In this document: positions 54,749 through 63,611 of the stretch, in pieces
Position numbering within the stretch: position 1 is the first letter of the stretch
How the letters are laid out: every line of letters starts with the position of its first letter
Assembly: GCA_963707835.1 (NCBI GenBank)
Contig: CAVPRI010000002.1
Span: 124,001 to 188,000 of the forward strand
Source of the DNA: Bog-473 sp963707835
GTDB lineage: Bacteria; Actinomycetota; Acidimicrobiia; Acidimicrobiales; RAAP-2
Length of the DNA: 64,000 bases
Direction: 5' to 3'
The notes under the pieces: model-generated
What the model was told of the DNA's origin: nothing
The model's database searches: none
Seen by the model: only the letters and a program-made list of their open reading frames with translations
Position numbers and translations under genes: made by a program

Positions 54749-55435
54749 ATGTTCTCGCCTCAAGTTGTGTTTCAGCAGACGCCGGTTCCTGCTGAGGGTC
54801 TGCGATTGCGCAAGAAGTTGCGCACTCGGCGGGCTATCGAGGATGCCGCGGTCGAACTGTTCGAAATGCAGGGCTATGAGGCGACGACGGTAGAGCAGAT
54901 CGCGGCCTGCGCCGATGTCTCGACGACCACGTTCTTCCGGTACTTCCCCACCAAGGCGGATGTGATCTTGAGCGAGCAAGGTGATCTCGTGCCGGCATTG
55001 CAACAGGCGATTCGATCACGACCTGAAGATGAGGACGATCTGGATGTCGTTCGTTGTGCCTTCCAAACTGCCTGGGTCTCGGCGATCGATCCAAAGCGCA
55101 CTATTCGCATCGCGCGCGCCATGGCCACCTCACCGTTGCTGCGCGGGCTCGGATACGAGATCGGGCAGGGATGGGTCAGTGCCATCAGTGAGGCTCTTGC
55201 CCGTCGTCACGGTCTTCGCAAGCCCGACCGCCGATGTGCTGTGACTGCTCGGGTTGGTCTGATGGCGTTCAGCCTGAGCGCCGAGAGGTGGATCGAGCGA
55301 GGCGGTCGTGGAGACCTCGCGGCGGAAATGGACGAGGGATTCGAAATGGTGAAGCAGGTCATTGGTGCTCCTGAACCTTCCCGGATGGGTGAGGACGAAA
55401 CGATGGAATGCCGGGGAAGGCAAGGGGCACGATGA
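54749..55435 (+). CDS. TetR-family transcriptional regulator
   Basis: 228 residues from ATG 54749. The HTH reads LRTRRAIEDAAVELFEMQGY, then EATTVEQIAACADVSTTTFF with RYFPTKADVIL, a standard TetR DNA-binding domain. The remaining 150 residues are a helical effector domain that shows no close family. Its ATGA overlap with the SDR downstream couples the two. It probably represses itself, the SDR and the divergent tauD-like/CMD operon through the palindromic boxes in the intervening region. Confidence 0.93.
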   Translation: MFSPQVVFQQTPVPAEGLRLRKKLRTRRAIEDAAVELFEMQGYEATTVEQIAACADVSTTTFFRYFPTKADVILSEQGDLVPALQQAIRSRPEDEDDLDVVRCAFQTAWVSAIDPKRTIRIARAMATSPLLRGLGYEIGQGWVSAISEALARRHGLRKPDRRCAVTARVGLMAFSLSAERWIERGGRGDLAAEMDEGFEMVKQVIGAPEPSRMGEDETMECRGRQGAR

Positions 55436-56235
55436 ATATGACGAACATAGTGATCGGTGCCGGTTCGGGTCTCGGCGCTGAAGTTGCGCGTCAACTGGCC
55501 CCCCGGGGACGACTCATTGTGGCCGACCGCTCGATCGAAGGCGTGGAGGACCTAGCCGGTGAGATTGGTGGAAATGTCGAACCCATGAGCTGTGATGTGA
55601 CCGACGCAAGCCAGATCGACCTCGTGATGGAGTCAGCGGGCCATGTCGACGCGCTTGTTGTCACTGCTGGACTTTCAGGAGCGCAGGCCGATGCCCGGAC
55701 CATCTTCGAGGTCAACCTACGCGGGACGGCCAAGGTTCTCGCCGCTGCCGAACCACGGCTACGGACTGGCTCGGTCGGCGTGTGCTTCGCATCTGCCTCG
55801 GGGTACCGAACGCCTGAGTCGCCAGAATTGATGCTGATCCTCGAGGACCCGCTCTCTTCAGACTTCTTCGAGAGGCTCTTTGCCGTTCGAGCCGAGCTCA
55901 GCGATTCCCACCTTGCCTACTCGGCGTCTAAACGAGGCGTGATGAGGCTGGTGCAGCGGAATGCGCTTGCATGGGGCAAGAAGGGTGCGCGCCTGCTGTC
56001 CCTTTCCCCCTCGCTCGTTGCGACACCGATGAGTTTGAATGAAGAGCGGCGGAACCCGATCATGAAGGAAATGGTGGCGAACGGACCAATCGGGCGCCGC
56101 GGGAAGTCCGAAGAGGTGGCAAATGTGGTGTCGTTCATCACCTCCGAGAAGGCTTCGTACATGACCGGCTGTGACGTGGTCGTCGATGGCGGACTTCACA
56201 CACTTCAACCCGAAGCTCGAACCGCTCCCGGGTGA
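55432..56235 (+). CDS. Short-chain dehydrogenase/reductase
   Basis: 267 residues from ATG 55432. IVIGAGSGLGAEVARQLAPR is the Rossmann motif, followed by CDVTDASQID and DALVVTAGLSGAQADAR with TAG in place of NNAG. The active-site Tyr-Lys is in LAYSASKRGVMRLVQRNALA. The C-terminus YMTGCDVVVDGGLHT is intact. The SASGYRTPE stretch with an insertion before it suggests the hydroxysteroid-dehydrogenase-like subgroup. The last codons run into a 24-bp tandem duplication. Confidence 0.92.
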   Translation: MNMTNIVIGAGSGLGAEVARQLAPRGRLIVADRSIEGVEDLAGEIGGNVEPMSCDVTDASQIDLVMESAGHVDALVVTAGLSGAQADARTIFEVNLRGTAKVLAAAEPRLRTGSVGVCFASASGYRTPESPELMLILEDPLSSDFFERLFAVRAELSDSHLAYSASKRGVMRLVQRNALAWGKKGARLLSLSPSLVATPMSLNEERRNPIMKEMVANGPIGRRGKSEEVANVVSFITSEKASYMTGCDVVVDGGLHTLQPEARTAPG

Positions 56236-56275
56236 TGTCAGTTCGGGTGATACGGGTGATGTCAGTTCGGGTGAT
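56230..56275. repeat. 24-bp-period tandem duplication spanning an SDR stop codon
   Basis: Two identical 22-bp copies (56230-56251 and 56254-56275), each containing GTGATGTCAGTTCGGGTGAT and separated by AC. The SDR stop TGA is inside the first copy. The second copy carries the same in-frame TGA, so the duplication does not alter the protein. Confidence 0.85.
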
Positions 56276-56414
56276 GGAGTCATTCGGAGTTGGATAGGGG
56301 TGGGTTACCAAACCTCCGCTGAGCCCAAGCATGCCCCGGACCGTCCACTTCGAACTGGCTGTTTCTTCATGATCCTCGGCGGTGCCGCGACCATGGGGGT
56401 CGTGTCGAGAGCGT

Positions 56415-57575
56415 CTAGAAGTGCACGAGGTCGGGGAAGGTGGACACCTCTTCGTCGGTAAATCCCTTCTCGAATCCGGGCAGTCCGTAGAGGCGCCCCA
56501 CGTTGTCCGCCAGCAAGGCCTGGCGGGACTCGGCGGATACCTCGTCGGTGAGGCGAATGGCCTGCTGGCGGTTGTCGGGCCAGTTCGAGTCGTCGTAGGG
56601 GAAGTGACTGCCCCACATGAGGTGGACCTCACCGAGAATGTGCCGGTCGCGTACGGCCGAACGGTCCTGGTGGACGGTGAACCAGGCGAACTTCCTCATG
56701 TAGTCAGACGGCACCGCATCGTCGTCGGGAAGCAGGTACTGGGCGAGGTGCTTCTGGCGCACGTAGTTGATGTCGAAGAACTCCATCCAGTGCAGCGCCC
56801 AGCCGGCGTCGCCGTGAGCGAAGACGATCTTCACGTTCGGGAAGCGGTCGAAGACGCCGGCGGAGACCATTGGCAACATGGCGTCGGCCATGGGGGGCTT
56901 GAGACCCGGGGCGATGCCACCCGGGGGGAGGCTGATCGAGTCGACCCCGACGCCGTAGTGCAAGCTCACCGGCACCTGGAGGTCGTTGACGACCTCCCAG
57001 AACGGATCTTCCTCGCCGCTGCCGCCCACCCGCGATCCCGAGGGGAAAGCATCGAGCATGGCACCCTTGAGGCCCAACTCGTTGGCCCGTTGGATCTCGG
57101 CCACCGCGTCCGAGACGGTTGTGGTCGGGATCTTGGCGATCCCGAAGAACCGATCGGGGGCGTGGGCGCAGAACTCGACCAGCCAGTCGTTGTAGGCCTT
57201 GGCCGCTGCGAGCTTCATCTCGTTGTCGTCGGACAGCTTGATGGCATCCCACAGGCCGGTGCTCGGGTAGAGGATCTCGGCATCGACGCTGTCGCTGTCC
57301 TGGGCCACCACGCGCTGGGGCGGGTCGTAGAGACCCGACAAGACGTCTTCCCAGACCAGGGGGCCCTCGGTCTTGCGCCAGCCGGTGCCGGTCGCGAACG
57401 TGAGGGCCAGAGGGACGGGCTCGACGCCCTCCACCATCCAGGCGAGTCCTCCTTCGACCTCGCCCAACTTCGGCATCCGGTCCTTGAGGCCCGTGGCCAC
57501 GCGGGACTCGAAGAGATCCGGCGGTTCCACCACGTGGGAATCCGCAGAGATCACGTTGTACTTGCTGTCAGGCAT
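56415..57575 (-). CDS. Amidohydrolase family 2 protein with altered C-terminal active-site motif
   Basis: 386 residues from ATG 57575. It opens YNVISADSHVVEPPDLFESR and has GIAKIPTTTVSDAVAEIQRA and FPNVKIVFAHGDAGWALHWM. At the conserved place where paralogues have GSDYPH or GRDYPH, this protein has MWGSHFPYDDSNWPDNRQ, so the usual catalytic Asp is His. Either an Asp of the following DDSN replaces it or the enzyme has another chemistry. It lies 38 bp after the amidohydrolase at 57614 on the same strand, forming a two-gene operon. Confidence 0.9.
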   Translation of the reverse strand: MPDSKYNVISADSHVVEPPDLFESRVATGLKDRMPKLGEVEGGLAWMVEGVEPVPLALTFATGTGWRKTEGPLVWEDVLSGLYDPPQRVVAQDSDSVDAEILYPSTGLWDAIKLSDDNEMKLAAAKAYNDWLVEFCAHAPDRFFGIAKIPTTTVSDAVAEIQRANELGLKGAMLDAFPSGSRVGGSGEEDPFWEVVNDLQVPVSLHYGVGVDSISLPPGGIAPGLKPPMADAMLPMVSAGVFDRFPNVKIVFAHGDAGWALHWMEFFDINYVRQKHLAQYLLPDDDAVPSDYMRKFAWFTVHQDRSAVRDRHILGEVHLMWGSHFPYDDSNWPDNRQQAIRLTDEVSAESRQALLADNVGRLYGLPGFEKGFTDEEVSTFPDLVHF

Positions 57576-57613
57576 TGGTCTCCTGCCGCGTCGTTGTCGG
57601 TCGATCGGCCGCG

Positions 57614-58828
57614 TCAGGCGGCAACGCTGATGGTCTTGGGGTCGTCGTAGGGGATATTGAACACGTCCGCGCAGTTCTTCCACATGATCCGCTCGATTTC
57701 GCTCGCGGTGGCCCCGGCTCGCTGGAGGATCTCGAGGCCGAGCTCGAAGTCGACGGGCCAGGCGCTCGAGGAGTGGGGGAAGTCGGGGCCCCACATGATC
57801 TTGTCGACCCCGATGTTGTACCGGTTGATCGCGCCGAGCTCGTCTTCGATGTAGACGAGCCACACGTTGCGGGCGAAGTACTCCGAGGGCAGCATCGGGA
57901 GGTTCCAGTCTTCCCGGTTGCGCTTCACGGACTCGTCGAAACGTTCCATGTAGTACGGCATCCACCCGCACTGGACCTCGGACCCGACCAGTTTGAGGCC
58001 GGGGTGTCGCTCGAACACGCCGGACTGGATCATGTTCCACAGGATCATCGGGAATGTGCCGGCATTGAGGTCGATACCTCTGGCCTGTGCCCTGACCTTG
58101 CTCTCGGCCACACCCTCGGCCGTGATCTTGGAGCCCAGGTCGCCGTAGGGAAAGAAGAACATGGTGTGGATGTTCACCGGGATGTCCATCTCGACCGCCC
58201 GGGCCCAGAACGGATCGTCCACGGCGGTCGGGTCATGGAAATCCCCGCTCGGGTAGGCCTCGAGCTGGACCGTGCGCAGCCCCATCTCGTAGCAGCGCTC
58301 GAGCTCTTCGAGACAGTCGTCGATGCCGGTGGTCGGCAGGGTGGCGTTACACCGGAAGCGCTCCGGAGCCGCTTCCTGGAACTCCACCATCCAGTCGTTG
58401 TAGACCTTGAAGCACGCCAGCGCGAGGTCTTTGTCGGGCATCAGCTTGATGCCGTTCCACACCGTCCCTACGCCGTTGAAGATCACCTCGGCGTCGATCT
58501 TGTCCTCGATGATCTCCTTGACTCGCTCGTGAGGGTCGTACGAGCCGGGGAACAGGTCCTCGTAGCGCACACCGCGGTTCTTCATCTGCTTGAACTGCTC
58601 GATCAGTGATGCTCGGTCGAACCGCTTGCCCTGGGACTTGAAGTACATCGACGAGAAGCCCATCACCGAGGGGCGCTTCTGACCCTCCATGATCCAGGCG
58701 TGGCCCTTCGTCTTGGCGGTCTCAATGACGTGTGGGCCACGGTCCCGGTACTTCTCCGGGAGGTTCTTCACCCAAAGCTCGGGCGGCTCGTTGATGTGAC
58801 CGTCAGCTGATATCGCCTTGTACTGCAT
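57614..58828 (-). CDS. Amidohydrolase family 2 protein
   Basis: 404 residues from ATG 58828 with AGGAGGGAAG upstream. It begins YKAISADGHINEPPELWVKN and keeps the signature IMWGPDFPHSSSAWPVDFEL. The central part FRCNATLPTTGIDDCLEELE and VNIHTMFFFPYGDLG places it near the paralogue just downstream. Its 5' region holds two hairpin-capable inverted repeats (58862-58898 and 58925-58955), likely operator or attenuator elements for the two-gene operon. Confidence 0.92.
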   Translation of the reverse strand: MQYKAISADGHINEPPELWVKNLPEKYRDRGPHVIETAKTKGHAWIMEGQKRPSVMGFSSMYFKSQGKRFDRASLIEQFKQMKNRGVRYEDLFPGSYDPHERVKEIIEDKIDAEVIFNGVGTVWNGIKLMPDKDLALACFKVYNDWMVEFQEAAPERFRCNATLPTTGIDDCLEELERCYEMGLRTVQLEAYPSGDFHDPTAVDDPFWARAVEMDIPVNIHTMFFFPYGDLGSKITAEGVAESKVRAQARGIDLNAGTFPMILWNMIQSGVFERHPGLKLVGSEVQCGWMPYYMERFDESVKRNREDWNLPMLPSEYFARNVWLVYIEDELGAINRYNIGVDKIMWGPDFPHSSSAWPVDFELGLEILQRAGATASEIERIMWKNCADVFNIPYDDPKTISVAA

Positions 58829-58861
58829 TCGACTTCCCTCCTGATGGGTGAAACCCTCAAG

Positions 58862-58898
58862 CCGACGCCGAGTGTGACGTCACGACACTCGGCGTCGG
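58862..58898. promoter_or_regulatory. Perfect 14-bp inverted repeat with a palindromic loop
   Basis: CCGACGCCGAGTGT at 58862-58875 and its exact complement at 58885-58898, with a 9-base loop. The centre includes GTGACGTCAC, itself a 10-bp palindrome. It begins 34 bp upstream of the amidohydrolase ATG. There is no T-run, so it is more likely an operator or leader structure than a terminator. Confidence 0.65.
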
Positions 58899-58924
58899 GG
58901 GCACGCACGATCTGTTTGTACTTC

Positions 58925-58955
58925 GTCCGAGCGTAGAACAGCTGAGCGCTCGGAC
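58925..58955. promoter_or_regulatory. Second 9-bp inverted repeat upstream of the amidohydrolase operon
   Basis: GTCCGAGCG at 58925-58933 pairs with CGCTCGGAC at 58947-58955, with a 13-base loop. It lies 27 bp beyond the 14-bp inverted repeat and near a further 10-bp palindrome CAGTGCACTG at 58986-58995. Confidence 0.5.
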
Positions 58956-59090
58956 CCCTCCGCTTCCCGGCCAGCCTACACGTGACAGTGCACTGACACA
59001 AAGCGGTCTCGATTTCGTTGCGGCCCCCGTCCCGAGGACCCCCCGCCGCGGAATCGGGCTTTGTCAGAGGGAGAGGGCGCTTTCAGGGGA

Positions 59091-59810
59091 TCAGAAGGAG
59101 ATGCCGCCCGTGCTCGGCACGGTGGTTGTGGTCGGGGTTGTGGTCGGGGGTGAGGGAGCCGGAGGTGACGTGGCCGGGGTGGTCGTGGGCGCCGGAGGCG
59201 GGGAGCTGGTCGCGGTCGTGAGCGGACGAGGCACTCCCGTGGGAGATGACGTTGCCGTCGGATCCGGGGTGGAAGGAGCGGTCGTGGTCGGAACAGGCGC
59301 ATCGGACCCTGACCCAAAAGATCCCGGTGACGCCGCCGGCACCACCACCATGGACCAAGTGCCCCAGAGGTCGGTCACGTCACCGTGCAGCTCGAGGGCA
59401 CCCCTGTCTCCGGAGTGGCGGTAGAGCGGCTTGCCGGCGTAGGTCACCTGGAGGCCGCCACCCCTCCTCCTCACGGTGCCGAGTTTCGCTGCGTCCACTC
59501 CGGTACCCGCGTCGGCGTGCTTCGCGTGCTTGGGCAACAGGACCGTGTTCCAGATCTTCGAGCACCGGGAGGAGCACGGCACCTTGCTGGCTCTCAAGGT
59601 GTATATCGGTGTGCCACTGACGAGGATCGTGCCCAGAGACGGATCGTCGGTGGTCGAGATGACGACACTGCTCGCCCGGTGGCTCGACGCCCCACTTGCC
59701 GGACCGGCAGCGATCGATGCGGAGAGACTCCCGAGGAGGAGCCCGGCGACTGAGGCTCGCCGTGGGAGTCGGCGACGACGCGCACTGCCGAGTCGTGTCT
59801 CCGGTTTCAT
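59091..59810 (-). CDS. Secreted protein with a COG4315-type repeat domain and Thr/Pro-rich tail
   Basis: 239 residues. A basic start and a hydrophobic segment (SVAGLLLGSLSASIAAG) form the signal peptide, cleaved after ASGA. The domain reads LGTILVSGTPIYTLRASKVP, CSSRCSKIWNTVLLPK with a Cys pair, LGTVRRRGGGLQVTYAGKPL with YRHSGD, and LWGTWSMVVV. This is the predicted lipoprotein repeat of COG4315. A 70-residue Thr/Pro/Ser tail ends with GGISF, as in other exported wall-associated proteins. It is probably surface-exposed; no partner is apparent. Confidence 0.82.
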   Translation of the reverse strand: MKPETRLGSARRRRLPRRASVAGLLLGSLSASIAAGPASGASSHRASSVVISTTDDPSLGTILVSGTPIYTLRASKVPCSSRCSKIWNTVLLPKHAKHADAGTGVDAAKLGTVRRRGGGLQVTYAGKPLYRHSGDRGALELHGDVTDLWGTWSMVVVPAASPGSFGSGSDAPVPTTTAPSTPDPTATSSPTGVPRPLTTATSSPPPAPTTTPATSPPAPSPPTTTPTTTTVPSTGGISF

Positions 59811-60035
59811 ATGGACCGTCCCTCCTGTCGTTGACGGTGGTCACTACGTATGAGGTTCTCGAAGGGATCACGGGCGAGGCGAGGAAGCGGAACCGGCTGA
59901 CTCGCTCGAGAAGGTTCGAGGCGTCCATGGAGGCCCCCCGGCGTGAGTCCGCACGGCAGTGCGCTCTGTGACCTGACATCCTGGTGGTGACGAAGAAGCA
60001 CGCGACGGAGACAGGCAGATGGGGAGGATCGGGCA

Positions 60036-60530
60036 ATGGCGTCAGACGCAGGTGTGGAACTGGAACAACTTCGTAGGGACATCCAAGATCTCAAGGACAT
60101 CGAAGCCATAAAGCAGCTGCGGGCCCGCTACTTCGAATGTGTCGATGCCCAGGACTGGGATGGTTGGGCGAACGACGTGCTCATGGAGGATTTCCACTTC
60201 GACAGTGAGGCGGGTGTGCAGGATGGGCGCGACGCGGTGATCGCGGTGATCTCCAAGTCGCTGACCGGTGGCCGGACGGTGCACCATGGTCACCAGCCAC
60301 GGATCACGATCACCGGGGACGACACGGCGTCTGGTGTGTGGCGAATGAATGACTATGTGACGATTCCCATGGCTGATGGATCGGAATTCGTCATGCGTGG
60401 CTATGGGTACTACTACGACGAATATGTGCGGACCTCGCGGGGCTGGCGCCTGGCGTCCTCGCGAATGGAGCGACTGCGCGTCGACGTGGAAGGCGAATTC
60501 ACGATGCCAGCAAGCGTCGAGGGGGAGTGA
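60036..60530 (+). CDS. SnoaL/NTF2-like domain protein
   Basis: 164 residues from ATG 60036. IQDLKDIEAIKQLRARYFEC, VDAQDWDGWANDVLMEDFHF and VHHGHQPRITITGDDTASGV are typical SnoaL-4 strands and helices, then RGYGYYYDEYVRTSRGWRLA ends the cone fold. Such proteins act as isomerases, dehydratases or ring-cleavage helpers. The Asp/His pair of SnoaL-type enzymes may be Asp-44 and His in VHHGHQ. Its stop overlaps the possible GTG start of the 2-hydroxyacid dehydrogenase, so the pair is coupled. Confidence 0.88.
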   Translation: MASDAGVELEQLRRDIQDLKDIEAIKQLRARYFECVDAQDWDGWANDVLMEDFHFDSEAGVQDGRDAVIAVISKSLTGGRTVHHGHQPRITITGDDTASGVWRMNDYVTIPMADGSEFVMRGYGYYYDEYVRTSRGWRLASSRMERLRVDVEGEFTMPASVEGE

Positions 60531-60535
60531 GGGCG

Positions 60536-61546
60536 ATGAGCGTCGGTCCTGAGCGTCCGTGCGTGGTGTTCCTCCGCCCCCTGTTTCATCCGATCGCCGA
60601 AGAGATCTTGGTGGCGGCCGGGGCAGACGTCGTGAACGCCTGGCAACTGTCCTCCCACGAGCGGGCCGCGCAGATCGAGCGGGCCGATGCACTCATCGGT
60701 CAGATGAACGACGATGAGTTGGCGCGCGCTGGCCGGGTGCGGGTGATCGCCACCGGGTCTTCCGGCTACGACTCGATACCTCTGGAGGCGGCGACTGCAC
60801 GGGGCATCGCGGTCACCAACGCCGCCGGGCTTCACCACACCGCACTGGCCGAGCACGGCATCGGGATCATGCTGGCCGTTTCCAGACGGATCGCCTTCTG
60901 TGATCGGATCGCCCATTCGGAGTCACGTTTCGTGGAGAGGACCGAACTGATGGGGGAGGGGTGGCCCGGTTGGCCGACGCAGTTGCACGGTAAGACCCTC
61001 GGTCTTGTGGGCTTTGGGTTCATCGGTCGCGAATTGGCCGCGAAGTGCCAGGCTGCCTTCTCGATGGAGATCCTTGCCTTCGACCCCTACGTGACTGATA
61101 CGTCGTGGTCGAATTCTGGCGTGACCATGGTGGAGTCGCTCGACGATCTGCTTCCGGAGTCTGACTATGTCAGCTTGCAATTGCCCCTCACGGATGGGAC
61201 AAGGGGTCTGATCGGAACCGATGCCCTTCACTCCATGAAGAGCGGCGCGGTGCTCGTGAACCTGTCTCGGGGTCCAACGGTCGATACCGATGCCCTGATG
61301 GTGTCACTGCGCTCCGGGCACCTCAGCGGGGCGGCCTTGGACGTCACCGATCCGGAACCGCTTCCAGCGGGACATCCGCTCTACGGATTCGACAATGTCG
61401 TCTTGACGCCTCACATCGGTGGATGGACCGTGGAGTCGATCGAGAATGTGGCAGCCACGACGGCGCGTGACGTGTTGGCCCTCCTCGCGGGTGAGCACAC
61501 GCCACGACTGGTCAATCCCGAGGTGTTGCCGCATAGGGTCAACTGA
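60536..61546 (+). CDS. D-2-hydroxyacid dehydrogenase (NAD-binding)
   Basis: 336 residues from ATG 60536, with GGGGGAG at good spacing; GTG 60527 is the other choice. The NAD motif is LGLVGFGFIGRELAAKCQAA near residue 157. The catalytic residues appear as Arg in VNLSRGPTVD, the Glu-region in ALDVTDPEPLPAGHPLY and His in LTPHIGGWTVES, the full D-LDH/phosphoglycerate dehydrogenase-type set. It reduces 2-keto acids or oxidises 2-hydroxyacids. Context with an NTF2-like protein suggests a catabolic side branch. Confidence 0.93.
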   Translation: MSVGPERPCVVFLRPLFHPIAEEILVAAGADVVNAWQLSSHERAAQIERADALIGQMNDDELARAGRVRVIATGSSGYDSIPLEAATARGIAVTNAAGLHHTALAEHGIGIMLAVSRRIAFCDRIAHSESRFVERTELMGEGWPGWPTQLHGKTLGLVGFGFIGRELAAKCQAAFSMEILAFDPYVTDTSWSNSGVTMVESLDDLLPESDYVSLQLPLTDGTRGLIGTDALHSMKSGAVLVNLSRGPTVDTDALMVSLRSGHLSGAALDVTDPEPLPAGHPLYGFDNVVLTPHIGGWTVESIENVAATTARDVLALLAGEHTPRLVNPEVLPHRVN

Positions 61547-61601
61547 GCACCTGCCTTAACGGATATGTCTTCGTCGGCTCCCGTTGGCCGGGGCGGAATG
61601 T

Positions 61602-62471
61602 TCAGAGCCTCACCGGCCTCGACGGATCGAGGTCGGTGGGAGCGGAACGTGACAAGAGCGTGACCCCGATCGCCATCACGCAGAAGGCCACAGCTGCGAC
61701 GGACTTCTGGGCCACGCTGACGGTGAACCGTTCATCGAAGATCAGAGCGCTCAACACGATGGCGACCGCGGGATCGACCACGACGATGAGAGGTTGGGAC
61801 ACGCTCAACGGGCCGACCTGCAGCGCCGCCTGTTGGAGCACGGACCCGAGGATGCCCGCCGCGACCAGAGCGTAGAGGGGCCAGTGCGCCAGCACGCCGA
61901 TCAGCCCCGATTCCGCCAGCACGCTCGTGGTCGCTTTGATGAAGGCCGCCATGATGGCCCAGGTAATCGAGGCTGCGGTGGCATAGAGGGCGGCTCGGCG
62001 CACGGGAGACCCACGGCGCGCCATGACGGCCAACCAGGCGACCGCTCCGCCGAAGAGAGCGAGCGCCACCGCCCAGTCGGTGGCGTCGGGCTGGAGATGG
62101 CCGCCATGGGGTTCAGCCGCAGTAAGGAAGACCGCCAAGGCGGCACAGGTCACAAATGCGGCGGTCCAAGCCATGTTGGTCACGTGCTGGCGAATCCATA
62201 ACCGGCGCAGAACGAGCGCGAAGACCAATTCGGTGACGAGGAGGGGTTGAACGACCGACAGCTGTCCGTTGTGCAGTGCGATTGCCTGAAAGGCGAATCC
62301 GCCTGCCGCGGCTACCCAGCCGAGGAGCCACAAGGGCTGATGGACGAGGAAGCTGAAGAGCTTCCAGCCTCGATGCATCTGGGACGCCGTCGCACTGGCC
62401 GCGTGTTGGGTCATGAGGTGCACGGCGTTCGCCAGCGCGGCGGCCAGCGCGAAGACCAGCGTGACGGTCAT
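61602..62471 (-). CDS. EamA/DMT-superfamily transporter-like membrane protein
   Basis: 289 residues with nine or ten hydrophobic helices. The first half contains LVFALAAALANAVHLMTQHA, SVVQPLLVTELVFALVLRRL and WTAAFVTCAALAVFLTAAEP. The second repeats the pattern with PLSVSQPLIVVVDPAVAIVL and SVAAVAFCVMAIGVTLLS. The paired QPLLVTEL/QPLIVVVD motifs are those of the DMT family. Probable small-molecule exporter or permease; the substrate is unknown. It converges on the 2-hydroxyacid dehydrogenase and diverges from the SDR. Confidence 0.88.
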   Translation of the reverse strand: MTVTLVFALAAALANAVHLMTQHAASATASQMHRGWKLFSFLVHQPLWLLGWVAAAGGFAFQAIALHNGQLSVVQPLLVTELVFALVLRRLWIRQHVTNMAWTAAFVTCAALAVFLTAAEPHGGHLQPDATDWAVALALFGGAVAWLAVMARRGSPVRRAALYATAASITWAIMAAFIKATTSVLAESGLIGVLAHWPLYALVAAGILGSVLQQAALQVGPLSVSQPLIVVVDPAVAIVLSALIFDERFTVSVAQKSVAAVAFCVMAIGVTLLSRSAPTDLDPSRPVRL

Positions 62472-62639
62472 GTCATGGATTCCGGCCGAGTTCGAAACCC
62501 GCAGGCGACGATCATTCCCAGAGGAAGTGCCGCTCGCACACTCCGGAAGTGTAGGTCTGCCCTTGCCTCCCGAAAAACGTCGGACTTATAGTCCATTCGA
62601 CGCATGGTGCGTTGAGATTCCGTCAAAAGGGGGCGAGGA

Positions 62640-63545
62640 ATGAACGAGCTGAGGTTCGACGGCAAATCCATCATCGTCACCGGCGCCGGACGTGGTTTTG
62701 GTCGTTGTCATGCGCTGCAACTGGCGGCCAGAGGAGCTCGGGTCGTTGTCGTCGACTACGGAATGGAGCTCAACGGATTGGGTTCGTCGCCCGAACCGGT
62801 CCAGCAAGTGGCCAAGGAGATCGAGGCTGCAGGCGGTGAAGCCATTCCGGTGTTCGCTGATTTGTCGATCGAATCCGAGGCACAGCGTGCGGTCCAGACG
62901 GCCATTGACGCTTTCGGGAAGCTCGACGTTCTCGTCAACAACGCTGGGATATCCGACCCGGACTGGCTCGAAGATCAGAGTTCAGATCGCATCGAAAGGA
63001 TGACGCGCCACCAGTACTTCTCGACCGTCTGGACGACCAAGGCCGCGTGGCCTCACCTGAAGGCATCGGGCGGGAACGTGGTCAACACGGCGTCGGAAGC
63101 CATGATGGGGAACGTTCCCAAAGCGGCGAGCTACTGCGGAGCGAAGGGAGGCGTGTTCGCTTTCACCCGTGCGCTGGCACTCGACGGTGAGAGGCTCGGC
63201 ATTCGAGTCAATCAGATCTGCCCACGGGGCAACACTCGATTGTCGGCACCCGATGTTCTGGCCTACCACTTCGATCAACCAGTCGAATTCTTCAAGGGCG
63301 AGTGGTTCGAGGGCATGAAGCCCGAATACGTGTCGGCCGCGGTCATCTTCTTCGCTCACGAATCGTGCGAGCTGACGGGCGAGACCTTTGTCTGCGGGAA
63401 CTCGCAGGTGATGCGGGTCGTCGTCATGGAGACCCAGGGCATCACCGGCACGGGCGGCGTCACCCCCGAAGAGATTGCGGAGAACCTCCCCAAGGTCATG
63501 GACCTCACGGATGCGGCCCTCATGACATTCGAGATGCCTCGCTGA
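62640..63545 (+). CDS. Short-chain dehydrogenase/reductase, MFE-2-like type
   Basis: 301 residues from ATG 62640 with GGGGCGAGG upstream. VTGAGRGFGRCHALQLAARG is the Rossmann motif and VDYGMELNGLGSSPEPVQQV the long loop of the multifunctional-enzyme subgroup. LDVLVNNAGISDPDWLE, and NTASEAMMGNVPKAASYCGA with the Tyr-x-x-x-Lys equivalent SYCGAKGG, follow. The C-terminal extension (GGVTPEEIAENLPKVMDLTD) is similar to that of the SDR at 15668. Both occur beside amidohydrolase-2 genes. Confidence 0.93.
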   Translation: MNELRFDGKSIIVTGAGRGFGRCHALQLAARGARVVVVDYGMELNGLGSSPEPVQQVAKEIEAAGGEAIPVFADLSIESEAQRAVQTAIDAFGKLDVLVNNAGISDPDWLEDQSSDRIERMTRHQYFSTVWTTKAAWPHLKASGGNVVNTASEAMMGNVPKAASYCGAKGGVFAFTRALALDGERLGIRVNQICPRGNTRLSAPDVLAYHFDQPVEFFKGEWFEGMKPEYVSAAVIFFAHESCELTGETFVCGNSQVMRVVVMETQGITGTGGVTPEEIAENLPKVMDLTDAALMTFEMPR

Positions 63546-63611
63546 CCGGCGCTCAGACGGATGCCCGCGTCGCGGGTCGTCGGCGTCTGACCAGTTAGGG
63601 GTTTCGGTCAG

